From Bacillus sp. V5-8f (lineage in GTDB: Bacteria; Bacillota; Bacilli; Bacillales; DSM-1321), in assembly GCF_002863565.1 (NCBI RefSeq), contig NZ_PGUW01000002.1, positions 248,001 through 312,000 on the forward strand: a stretch of 64,000 nt of DNA, in the 5' to 3' direction. A program made the translations under genes and the position numbers. Shown one piece after another: positions 47,964 through 54,889 of this stretch (positions are counted from its first letter, which is position 1; the number at the start of each line of letters is the position of its first letter). The notes under the pieces are model-generated. The model was not told the origin of the DNA, did no database searches, and saw nothing but the letters and a program-made list of their open reading frames with translations.

Positions 47964-48010
47964 GGGTCAGGCTGACGGAATCATCGCGCATGAACACCGG
48001 GGTCTGACCC
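47964..48010. repeat. GGGTCAG/CTGACCC palindromic repeat
   Basis: GGGTCAG (47964-47970) and CTGACCC (48004-48010) are inverted around a GC-richer loop, just after the LysM-M23 stop. The ends match the arms of the element at 20379-20430, so both may belong to one dispersed family. Confidence 0.55.
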
Positions 48011-48015
48011 TATGT

Positions 48016-48159
48016 TCAATTCTTATCATTTTTTCTCCTTAGTTTTCTCAAGATATGCATACCCACATATCCAGACAAACATACCATGCCGAACAACCAA
48101 ACACCCACATAGAAGAATAAAAAATAGTAAACCATAAACATAAAAAGATTGTCTTCCAT
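48016..48159 (-). CDS. Small membrane protein, 47 residues
   Basis: The minus-strand frame begins at ATG (48157-48159). It encodes a single hydrophobic stretch rich in aromatic residues (LFMFMVYYFLFFYVGVWLFG) followed by a basic tail (RKLRRKNDKN), so it should be an inner-membrane peptide with the tail inside. The ribosome site AGGCGGT is acceptable. It is too short for confident family assignment. Confidence 0.5.
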   Translation of the reverse strand: MEDNLFMFMVYYFLFFYVGVWLFGMVCLSGYVGMHILRKLRRKNDKN

Positions 48160-48294
48160 AATCTTACCGCCTTTCATAATAGAATATGAGTGGACAGCTT
48201 TATTTGGAAGCGGTTACATAAAAATGGTTGTTCAAACAGAAAAGGCTTTGTAAACACAGACAGTTGATGTAATGCGAATAATCGAATGTTTAAC

Positions 48295-48336
48295 AAAAAA
48301 AGACTGTATTTTCTACATAAATAAGAAAACACAGCC
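48295..48336 (-). terminator. Terminator of the GH18 gene (minus strand)
   Basis: On the minus strand, GGCTGTGTTTTC pairs with GAAAATACAGTC, with wobble pairs, followed by a run of T. Confidence 0.8.
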
Positions 48337-48340
48337 ATAC

Positions 48341-49489
48341 TTATTTTTTATCTTGTGTATTTAATGTGTATTGCTTTTCCTGCTCATTTCCTGGCTTCTG
48401 CAGTTCATTAGAAATGGCAAGTGCCAAACTATATTTACCTTGCGCATCATGTCCGGCCTCCCAGAGCATCATTCCCCCAAAACCGTTATCAAGTGCCAGT
48501 TTAGTTTTTCTTTGCATGGTTAAGGTGCCGTTATAGTGATAGGTGGTTCCGTGCATATGAACTGTATCACGTGTTGCGTTTTTAGGATTATTGTCAACAA
48601 TCGCGGCATAAGAAACCTGCTTAGATGCTTGATTTTCTGGTTGAGCATAGAAGGGGACGCCTAATACGAGTTTTTTCTTAGATATCCCATTTGAATCAAA
48701 TAGTTTTGACCAATAGTCCACAATTTTCTTTGTAAACGGATAGGGAGACAAATTAGCGGCATTGTAGCCTCCATCCCATTGGCCATCATAAGCCATAATA
48801 TTAACATGATCGACATGCTGAAACATCGTGGTGTCAAATACTACATAATTCATTTCGGTTCCCGTCACACTATTAATCTTTGAATACACGGCGATCGACA
48901 GTTCTTTATTTATGGCGTGTATTTCATCACTTAACATTTCAGTGAAAACTGCCAGGTTGTGGGCATCTTCATCTGAGCGGGGATGCTCAAAATCAATGTC
49001 AATACCATCCAGCTTTTCTTGTTTTGCAACATGAACGAGTTCACGAACAAGTTTAGTTCTGGTATTTGGATTGGATATGGCAACCTTAAAATATTCATAG
49101 GATTCTCCGCCTTCAATATGGTACCAACCACCTACTGCGAGAATTGCTTTTGTGTTCTGTTCATGGGCTTTTGAAACCATTGTGCGTAAATTATTCATTG
49201 CAGTTTCGCCATTAAACATAAGGGTTCCTTCCTTTGTCGGGTGAGCAAAGGAAAAAATCACATGAGTTACCATCGAATAATCAACCATCCCAGGATCTCG
49301 AAAATCCTGGATATACGCCATTAACACTTTGGAGTTTGCTTCTGCAAGCCTGGGCGTTTCCTTAAACTTAAGTTCTTTATTTGACTCGTGTAATTCCTCA
49401 ACTTCTACATTGCCTGAGTTCATGGAGAGAATAATTCCTAACGATAGGATGGCCAGTAAAAATGCCAGGAGGACAAAAAGTTTTTTCAT
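48341..49489 (-). CDS. GH18 chitinase-like glycosyl hydrolase, exported
   Basis: 382 residues from the ATG complementary to 49487-49489; AAAGGGA lies upstream, and a TTG six codons earlier overlaps that site. A signal segment (LFVLLAFLLAILSLGIILSM) covers residues 4-23. The GH18 barrel begins KVLMAYIQDF, and the catalytic DxxDxDxE is LDGIDIDFEHP near residue 170. The late GGMMLWEAGHDAQG is also typical. It may act on chitin, or on peptidoglycan as spore and wall GH18 enzymes do. No chitin-binding module is present. Confidence 0.87.
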   Translation of the reverse strand: MKKLFVLLAFLLAILSLGIILSMNSGNVEVEELHESNKELKFKETPRLAEANSKVLMAYIQDFRDPGMVDYSMVTHVIFSFAHPTKEGTLMFNGETAMNNLRTMVSKAHEQNTKAILAVGGWYHIEGGESYEYFKVAISNPNTRTKLVRELVHVAKQEKLDGIDIDFEHPRSDEDAHNLAVFTEMLSDEIHAINKELSIAVYSKINSVTGTEMNYVVFDTTMFQHVDHVNIMAYDGQWDGGYNAANLSPYPFTKKIVDYWSKLFDSNGISKKKLVLGVPFYAQPENQASKQVSYAAIVDNNPKNATRDTVHMHGTTYHYNGTLTMQRKTKLALDNGFGGMMLWEAGHDAQGKYSLALAISNELQKPGNEQEKQYTLNTQDKK

Positions 49490-49637
49490 CAGCCGAGTCC
49501 CTTTCAAAATGGTAAAAAATCTATCTCAAATTGTACCAAAAAAGAAGAGAAGTTGACTGTGGTAAAATCATCCTGGTCAAATATTATGTACCAGCAAAAT
49601 TATGAGGGGAAAGGAGAAAAGATAGGAAAGGTTGATA

Positions 49638-49689
49638 GTTAGGGAGTAATGAAGCTTTTTAATTAGTAACGCTTTCATTACTCCCTAAC
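49638..49689. repeat. Perfect 16-bp inverted repeat
   Basis: GTTAGGGAGTAATGAA (49638-49653) and TTCATTACTCCCTAAC (49674-49689) are exact reverse complements separated by 20 bases. The right arm covers the stop of the Spo0E-like gene on the minus strand. No T-run follows on either side, so it is more than a plain terminator. Confidence 0.75.
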
Positions 49690-49909
49690 CAAAAGGCGTT
49701 TTTTCAATGGTGTTCACACTTACCCTTTCTCTATTTTTGTTTTCTTCATTCCTGCAATTCCTTTGATAAACCGTGATTAGCTGGTCTAGTTGTTGACTGC
49801 AGCTGAGCGTTTCATGGCTGTTCAAGCCGGTTGCTTCCACAATGCGAATCAAATCCTTTTTAAGCTGTTTGATCCTGTGCTCTAATTTTTCGTTTGATCT
49901 GAACAACAT
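49685..49909 (-). CDS. Spo0E-family aspartyl-phosphate phosphatase-like protein
   Basis: 74 residues after AGGGGAA. The helical-hairpin pattern LEHRIKQLKKDLIRIVEATG, then LSCSQQLDQLITVYQR, contains the SQxLD motif that defines Spo0E proteins. These dephosphorylate Spo0A-P and delay sporulation; some members act on other regulators. The short Asn/Arg-rich tail is not conserved. It is monocistronic on the minus strand and ends inside the 16-bp inverted repeat. Confidence 0.85.
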   Translation of the reverse strand: MLFRSNEKLEHRIKQLKKDLIRIVEATGLNSHETLSCSQQLDQLITVYQRNCRNEENKNRERVSVNTIEKTPFG

Positions 49910-50160
49910 AAAAAATTCCCCTAATCATCGATTTTTTCTTTAATCATTTATATCAATAAACATAGTGGACATAAAATACATTATGCAGAAAATATTCAAT
50001 GAATGGAAGGTTTTTGACAAATGTTCCTTAAATATGACAAATAAACAGAAAATTTTATATTTGCGGTTCCCAGTAACACGCTGTGGAAGGAATTTGCGCG
50101 ATATATAACGAACTACAATAATGAAAGAAGGCTTAATAATGAAAAGAGGTTAAAGCACGA

Positions 50161-50568
50161 ATGGTGTACACAGAATATGAACTCCTGTCAGAATCAGGCC
50201 ATGGCCACGTAAGCAATGTGACACTTTTTGATTATTTAGACCAAGCGCGCAAGGAGTGGTATTATTTTTGCAGGATGCACGACGTTTCAGCAGTCGTAGT
50301 ACATGTTAGCATGGACTTTAAAAAGGAAATATTTGATAAAGAAAAGCTCTACATCAAGACAGTCATGAATCGAGTTGGAAACACAAGCTTCACCCTAACT
50401 CAAACGATAGTCAACCAGCAAAAAGAACTTGTGGCCCAAGCTGAAGTTGTTCTTGCCACCATTGACCGGGAAACAAGGATGAAAGTTAGCGTTCCCGATG
50501 AATTAAGGACGCTTCTGAATAATAATGAAGTTTTGGATTATAAACACTCTGTTACAGCCAACAAATGA
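50161..50568 (+). CDS. Hot-dog thioesterase-like protein with altered active site
   Basis: 135 residues, with the 4HBT fold pattern: an N-terminal loop, then the helix FDYLDQARKEWYYF, then KLYIKTVMNRVGNTSFTLTQ. The active-site loop reads LLSESGHGHVSN, where thioesterases have D-x-D before GHVxN; both acidic positions are Ser here. The enzyme may use another residue, or it may bind acyl-CoA without hydrolysis. AAGAGG precedes the start weakly. It precedes the DUF1292 gene on the same strand. Confidence 0.75.
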   Translation: MVYTEYELLSESGHGHVSNVTLFDYLDQARKEWYYFCRMHDVSAVVVHVSMDFKKEIFDKEKLYIKTVMNRVGNTSFTLTQTIVNQQKELVAQAEVVLATIDRETRMKVSVPDELRTLLNNNEVLDYKHSVTANK

Positions 50569-50677
50569 CTACCTGGATGCCTATTAAAAAATACATATTT
50601 TGAGCATGAAATTCATTGGATTAGGGAAGATAATAATTAGTAATATCAGTGATGAGTTTTCGAGAGGGGGATGTACC

Positions 50678-50947
50678 TTGGAAAAAGTGGAAGTCGGCGA
50701 AATTTTTACGATCAGCGATGCAGATGACGAAGAGCAGGAAGTGGAAGTCCTGGCGATGTTAACGCTAGAAAATACTGATTACGTAGCAGTAAGCTTTGTT
50801 GAAGATCTTCGAGAAGAAAATGAAGGAGATATCGATATTTTCTTTTTAAAGGTGGACGAGGAAGGCGATTTGTCAGCAATAGAGAGTGACACGGAATTTG
50901 AGAGAGTCTCTGTGGCGTTTGACGATATTTTGGAAGAAGAAGATTAG
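50678..50947 (+). CDS. DUF1292-like acidic protein
   Basis: 89 residues from a TTG at 50678, which follows GAGAGGGGG (50662-50670) by 7 bases; the longer upstream frame is not needed. The protein is very acidic, with VEVGEIFTISDADDEEQEVE and VAVSFVEDLREENEGDIDIFFLKV, the two-part beta pattern of DUF1292. Members are small cytoplasmic proteins of unknown role in Firmicutes. A terminator follows at 50976. Confidence 0.72.
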   Translation: MEKVEVGEIFTISDADDEEQEVEVLAMLTLENTDYVAVSFVEDLREENEGDIDIFFLKVDEEGDLSAIESDTEFERVSVAFDDILEEED

Positions 50948-50975
50948 AACGTGCATGAAGGTAGTGGAATGAACG

Positions 50976-51010
50976 GAATGCCTAACCATTAATGGTTGGG
51001 CATTCTTTTG
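50976..51010 (+). terminator. Rho-independent terminator
   Basis: GAATGCCTAACCATT pairs with AATGGTTGGGCATTC almost perfectly, with no real loop beyond the apex; TTTTG follows. Confidence 0.78.
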
Positions 51011-51066
51011 TTTAACTTGAAAACCCCATTCAAATTAGGAGGATATGTTTTACATGTGAGTTGAGT

Positions 51067-51156
51067 TTAAGCGTGTTTTAACTTTAGATTGGTACGTATT
51101 TCTGACCAGATCGCAATAGCAAGGCCTCCAACAGTATCTTTAATGAGGTCAGTCAT
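51067..51156 (-). CDS. Possible 29-residue amphipathic peptide
   Basis: A minus-strand frame starts at ATG (51154-51156), with AAAGGAGGAAAC 11 to 12 bases upstream. It encodes TDLIKDTVGGLAIAIWSEIR and ends with NLKLKHA, a helix with one hydrophobic face. It is unrecognised. The strong ribosome site is the main support; spacing is slightly long. Confidence 0.4.
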   Translation of the reverse strand: MTDLIKDTVGGLAIAIWSEIRTNLKLKHA

Positions 51157-51283
51157 CGTATATTGTTTCCTCCTTTTTGATATTTGGTTAAAGATCTTAT
51201 TTTTATTCGTATAAAAACAATAAAGGTGTCAGTTGGAAGGGGAATCCACACCTTAAAGCAGAAAAAGCTATAAAACGTGAAAA

Positions 51284-51310
51284 AAGCTGCAAAAATAGCA
51301 GCTTTTTCCA
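51284..51310 (-). terminator. Terminator between small genes
   Basis: AAAAAGCTGC pairs perfectly with GCAGCTTTTT across a 7-base loop. It most likely ends the minus-strand gene at 51333. Confidence 0.8.
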
Positions 51311-51332
51311 CTAGGGCTATCTGCATCTCAAT

Positions 51333-51542
51333 TTAATCCCTCTGGTGTTCTCCCTTTAGCGAAGAGGTGGCGCCCCTATGGCCTTCTTCCTTTTTAAAGC
51401 CTTTATCCAGTCTTCCTGCATTTTCAATATCCCCGGAAGCCTCGTACCCGGCAATTGGTTCATTGGTTGTCGTACCATATAAGCCCATGCCTCCAAGCTC
51501 AACATTCAACTTTTCTTCAACCTTTTCTATATGACGATCCAT
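51333..51542 (-). CDS. Small hypothetical protein, 69 residues
   Basis: Starts at the ATG complementary to 51540-51542, after AGGAGGTGA. The product is hydrophilic, with DRHIEKVEEKLNVELGGMG, then a Gly/Thr/Glu-rich, probably flexible part. It resembles other short, disordered, spore- or stress-associated Bacillus proteins in style, but no family is recognised. Like the other small minus-strand genes nearby, it has a strong ribosome site. Confidence 0.6.
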   Translation of the reverse strand: MDRHIEKVEEKLNVELGGMGLYGTTTNEPIAGYEASGDIENAGRLDKGFKKEEGHRGATSSLKGEHQRD

Positions 51543-51807
51543 TTTTTCACCTCCTGGTAATAAGGTAACCAAAAAACAAAAAGACAGTAGAATAGGCATT
51601 ATATACATGATGTAGTAACCTCTCTGTATGAAACAAAACTACCTTTATTTACGGCAGATGCTAATTCAGAGTTTATAATCACCAAAATTGTGTTAATTCA
51701 AGATAGCAGAATTAAATGCTCAAAATGAACAAATACTCTAGACATAAAAAATATCTACATTATATTTGGGTAGAAAAATATTGTAGAATGTGAAAAGGAG
51801 CATGCTC

Positions 51808-52383
51808 ATGCATTGGTATGAAAAGTTAAATCAATACTTTCCCGTTGAAGAAATGAAATCTAGAGAACACATGGAAACCTTGCTTCGTGAACGGTCAGAT
51901 ATTTATCAAAAAGATGAAAGTCCGAATCATGTGTTGCTATACGTTGAATTAAGTAATTTTGTATTCGTTGATTATTTATTTATATCAAAAGATGCCCGTG
52001 GGCAGGGTCTAGGCCATAAATTAATAGAGAAATTAAAACGGAAAGGGAAGCCAATCATACTTGAAGTAGAACCAATGAATTACGAAGACAGCGACTCAGA
52101 AAAACGATTGCATTTCTATAAACGGGAAGGGTTTCAACATGCCATATCCATCGGCTACGAGAGAAAATCGCTGGCTACACAAGAGAATAATAAAATGGAA
52201 ATTTTATTCTGGGCACCAAGCAATGAATCCGAAGAAATGATTTACAATGCCATGAAAAAGACATATGAGATGATACACACGTATAAGGATCGGCAATTCT
52301 ATGGTGAAGCTTATGAGCCAGTCGATGAGGTGCTGACCTTTAATAAAGAAGTTGATAAGGAAAATATATTAGATAAGCTTTAA
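51808..52383 (+). CDS. yjbC: GNAT acetyltransferase, YjbC-like
   Basis: 191 residues from the ATG at 51808, 8 bases after AAAAGGAG. The acetyl-CoA loop is ARGQGLGHKLIEKLKRKGKP. The start HWYEKLNQYFPVEEMKSREH, and the later FYKREGFQHAISIGYER and NKMEILFWAP, resemble B. subtilis YjbC, a GNAT protein in the Spx thiol-stress operon. No spx gene follows here. The substrate is unknown. It stands alone among small genes. Confidence 0.78.
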   Translation: MHWYEKLNQYFPVEEMKSREHMETLLRERSDIYQKDESPNHVLLYVELSNFVFVDYLFISKDARGQGLGHKLIEKLKRKGKPIILEVEPMNYEDSDSEKRLHFYKREGFQHAISIGYERKSLATQENNKMEILFWAPSNESEEMIYNAMKKTYEMIHTYKDRQFYGEAYEPVDEVLTFNKEVDKENILDKL

Positions 52384-52564
52384 GGCTATTTTCGACAGAG
52401 TAATGGGATCAATAATGAAACAGGCGGCCGGCCAGAAAGTACTTAACTCCTAGTTCGTACCATTCGATTATGGTTCGCATACACATCAAGGTAAGGTAGA
52501 GAATCAATTAGGGAAACGGGGAGACTATTGATATTGGGGGTTAAGTAAGGGGAAAACATAATAC

Positions 52565-52586
52565 GAAAGCCGCTAAAAATAGCGGC
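52565..52586 (-). other. Stem-loop downstream of a small minus-strand gene
   Basis: GCCGCT and AGCGGC (about 52569-52586) form a short GC stem around AAAAAT. It lies 20 to 40 bases after the stop of the gene at 52607 and could end it, although the following T content is modest. Confidence 0.45.
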
Positions 52587-52606
52587 GGGTTAATAAAATG
52601 TAACTA

Positions 52607-52741
52607 CTATTTTGCATTACGTGGAGGCTTATTAGTTGGATAAATGGCTTTTTCGACGTCTTCTGCTGCGATAACGGGATCAACTGTGTTGCTACTTGGT
52701 TTCCCATTCTGGCTATATCCTTTATCACGTTTTTGGCTCAT
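52607..52741 (-). CDS. Small hydrophilic protein, 44 residues
   Basis: The frame starts at ATG (52739-52741) after AAAGGAGTGAG. It encodes SQKRDKGYSQNGKPSSNTVD, then PVIAAEDVEKAIYPTNKPPR. It is Ser/Asn/Lys-rich and probably disordered. Such peptides are common among Bacillus spore or stress genes. It is unrecognised; the strong ribosome site supports it. Confidence 0.6.
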   Translation of the reverse strand: MSQKRDKGYSQNGKPSSNTVDPVIAAEDVEKAIYPTNKPPRNAK

Positions 52742-52840
52742 CTTACTCACTCCTTTGATTTCATCTACTTATTGGATTCATTTATAAGATAGGGGTAATA
52801 AACGAAAAAGATTGAATTTTATCAAAGAAAAGCTCCTACG

Positions 52841-53017
52841 CTACGGTTTTCGAGTTCGGCTTTCTGGCCCAACACCTGTATCATCAATCACTTCAGGCTG
52901 TCCGGATGCACCGAAGCCTTCTAAAAGGTCAAATTCTGTTGCAGGTCTTTGTGTTTCTTCCACCATTTCATTTTTCATTGGCGGCACTTGATTATTTCGG
53001 GATTGGCGTTCATCCAT
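52841..53017 (-). CDS. Small acidic protein, 58 residues
   Basis: Starts at ATG (53015-53017) with AAAGGAGGA upstream. The product is hydrophilic and Glu/Asn/Pro-rich (NEMVEETQRPATEFDLLEGF), probably with little fold. It forms part of a run of small minus-strand genes. No family is recognised. Confidence 0.6.
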   Translation of the reverse strand: MDERQSRNNQVPPMKNEMVEETQRPATEFDLLEGFGASGQPEVIDDTGVGPESRTRKP

Positions 53018-53095
53018 CCTAGTTCCTCCTTTCATCACTTGATTATTATACTGTCCTATCAATTAACAATTATCAAAGCCACTGATCGAGCAGCT

Positions 53096-53245
53096 TTATA
53101 GACGATCATCCTCCCACGCCCTACTATAATTTTTTATATCGTTTTCTTTCCATGTTTTTTCTATGTTAGAATTTCCAAGTGTTTCATTTTCTTCTTTTTC
53201 TAGTCGAGTTTCCAGCTTAACACTTTCTTTTCTCGTTTCAAACAC
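53096..53245 (-). CDS. Possible small charged protein, 49 residues
   Basis: A GTG at 53243-53245 opens a Glu/Lys-rich frame (FETRKESVKLETRLEKEENE) that ends RAWEDDRL. AAGGTG touches the start codon, so spacing is poor. It may be a real member of the small-gene group or only a chance frame. Confidence 0.3.
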   Translation of the reverse strand: MFETRKESVKLETRLEKEENETLGNSNIEKTWKENDIKNYSRAWEDDRL

Positions 53246-53803
53246 CACCTTACAGTTATTTAAAAAGGAGTCATTTTTAATCTAGCCAAGTTCTTTTTAA
53301 GTATGTAAGAATGAATTTTCATTTTAAGTTGTTATGAGGAAAGATTTTAGGACAAGTATGAACGCGTGTGTGAACTTGTAAATAACTTTTGGAAAAGGCT
53401 CAATGTATACGTTAAGCGAATAACATGCATGAGGTGGTGAGTAAATGATTAATAAACTGCACGTTATAACGAAAATGTATGCCAATTCAGGGAAAGAACA
53501 AGGTCATTTCCTTTTAACCTGTTGTTAAATAAAGTGAATTTTTTTTACAAAATTCCATAAGAATGTTTAATAACGAACAGGAAATAACCTATTATCTGTT
53601 GTATGTTTTAACATAAGACGTTATCTTTTTGTTGTAACTAGTATTTTTCTCATGTTCATTCCAAATAGTGTAGTAAGAAACTAGATTAGGTTCTCAGTGA
53701 TTTCTAGTAAAAACTTGTACATGGCACAAATCATTGATTTCAACCTGAGATTATTCATTTTACATCACCACATCAACCCATTTGATTAACAAGGAGGAAT
53801 TTG
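53246..53803. other. Gene-poor upstream region of the acyl-CoA cluster
   Basis: About 560 bases, very AT-rich. A 27-codon frame (53445-53528) with GGTGGTGA upstream might be a peptide but is not convincing. ATTATTCATTTT near 53751-53762 resembles half of a FadR-type operator. No riboswitch or terminator is clear. Confidence 0.35.
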
Positions 53804-54592
53804 ATGAATTACGAGGCAATTACATTTGAGAAGAAAGACAAAATTGCTATTATCACCTTTAATAGGCCGGAAGCGATGAACTCCGTGAACAGCCAGCTAT
53901 GGCACGAGACGGGAACAGCTCTAAAGGAATTTAATGAGAATCCTAATCTTTGGGTTGCGATCATTACCGGTTCTGGTGAAAAAGCATTCTCAGCAGGTGC
54001 TGATTTGAAGGAAATAGCTGCCGGCGGAATCAAAACAACTAAAGAGATGCAGGAATGGGGCTTTGCCGGGATTGTAAGAAATCATATTTCGAAACCTATT
54101 ATTGCAGCTGTAAATGGTTTTGCCCTTGGCGGAGGAACAGAAATCGCGTTAGCTTGCGACCTTATTGTTGCTTCTGATAGAGCGTCATTTGGTTTGCCCG
54201 AGGTGAAACGCGGACTTATCGCAGCTGCCGGAGGACTATTGCGTCTACCAAGACAGATACCTGTTAAAGTAGCCATGCATGCCATCTTGACTGGTAAGAG
54301 TATCTCTGCAGAAGAAGCAAAACATTGGGGCCTAGTCAACGAAGTCGTTCCTCACAACCAAGTTCTCGAGGCAGCAATCAAGCTTGCTGAAGAAATTACA
54401 GAAAATGCTCCATTGGCAATCAAAGCCAGTAAGGAGATCGTTTACCGAGCTTTGGATTCAACAATCAGTTTTCCTCCAGAAGCATGGAAGCCTAACGCCC
54501 AATATACGGCAGAAGTTTTTAGTAGTCAGGACGCAAAGGAAGGTCCACGCGCATTTGCCGAAAAACGAAAGCCAAATTGGAGCGGTCAATAA
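53804..54592 (+). CDS. Enoyl-CoA hydratase/isomerase (crotonase family)
   Basis: 262 residues from the ATG at 53804 after AAGGAGGA. The oxyanion-hole segments are AFSAGADLKEIAAGG and AAVNGFALGGGTEIALACDL, and the catalytic Glu pair is in GGGTE and FGLPEVKRG. It hydrates enoyl-CoA to 3-hydroxyacyl-CoA. It is the first gene of the degradation cluster and is separated from the ligase by an array of short repeats and a cre-like box. Confidence 0.9.
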   Translation: MNYEAITFEKKDKIAIITFNRPEAMNSVNSQLWHETGTALKEFNENPNLWVAIITGSGEKAFSAGADLKEIAAGGIKTTKEMQEWGFAGIVRNHISKPIIAAVNGFALGGGTEIALACDLIVASDRASFGLPEVKRGLIAAAGGLLRLPRQIPVKVAMHAILTGKSISAEEAKHWGLVNEVVPHNQVLEAAIKLAEEITENAPLAIKASKEIVYRALDSTISFPPEAWKPNAQYTAEVFSSQDAKEGPRAFAEKRKPNWSGQ

Positions 54593-54674
54593 AATTTCCA
54601 TTCATACCTTTCTAACTAATTCCTACCACTCTTCTTAACCTTTTTCTTCAATCAATGAGAATGCTCCAAAGATT

Positions 54675-54688
54675 TGAAAGCGCTTTAA
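54675..54688 (+). promoter_or_regulatory. Cre-like box (CcpA) upstream of the acyl-CoA ligase
   Basis: TGAAAGCGCTTTAA matches 13 of 14 positions of the cre consensus TGWAANCGNTNWCA. It sits in a larger inverted repeat (AATGCTC at 54660, GAGCATT at 54692), which may also be the terminator of the hydratase gene. CcpA repression of fatty-acid use in Bacillus makes this location meaningful. Confidence 0.55.
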
Positions 54689-54739
54689 AAAGAGCATTTA
54701 TTTTAACTACGCTGAGTTAACACACCTTTGTGAGATCCC

Positions 54740-54860
54740 TTTGCGAAGTTCAATGGATTTGTTGTGAAATTCGAGTTTTTGTTGCGAACTTTAGTATGTT
54801 TGTTGCGAAAGTCCTGTTTTTGTTGTGAACGTCAATAGGGTTGTTGCAACTCCAGATTCC
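54740..54860. repeat. Tandem array of six phased 20-21 bp repeats
   Basis: The core GTTGYGAA, often preceded by TTT, recurs at 54740 (degenerate, TTGCGAA), 54761, 54781, 54802, 54822 and 54843 (GTTGCAAC). The spacing is 20 to 21 bases, about two helical turns, so all cores face the same side of the DNA. It lies 30 to 150 bases before the acyl-CoA ligase gene and does not code. Confidence 0.75.
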
Positions 54861-54889
54861 ATGAAAAGTGATTTAAAAGGAGGAATATA

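Noticed and set aside
49638..49689. Insertion-sequence ends
   Set aside because: Only 20 bases separate the arms, with no transposase and no target duplication seen.
53445..53528. 27-codon peptide with GGTGGTGA upstream
   Set aside because: Too short and without supporting context; left as a note in the intergenic entry.
54740..54860. CRISPR array
   Set aside because: The units are direct, degenerate and only 20-21 bases apart, with no spacers of constant length and no cas genes nearby.
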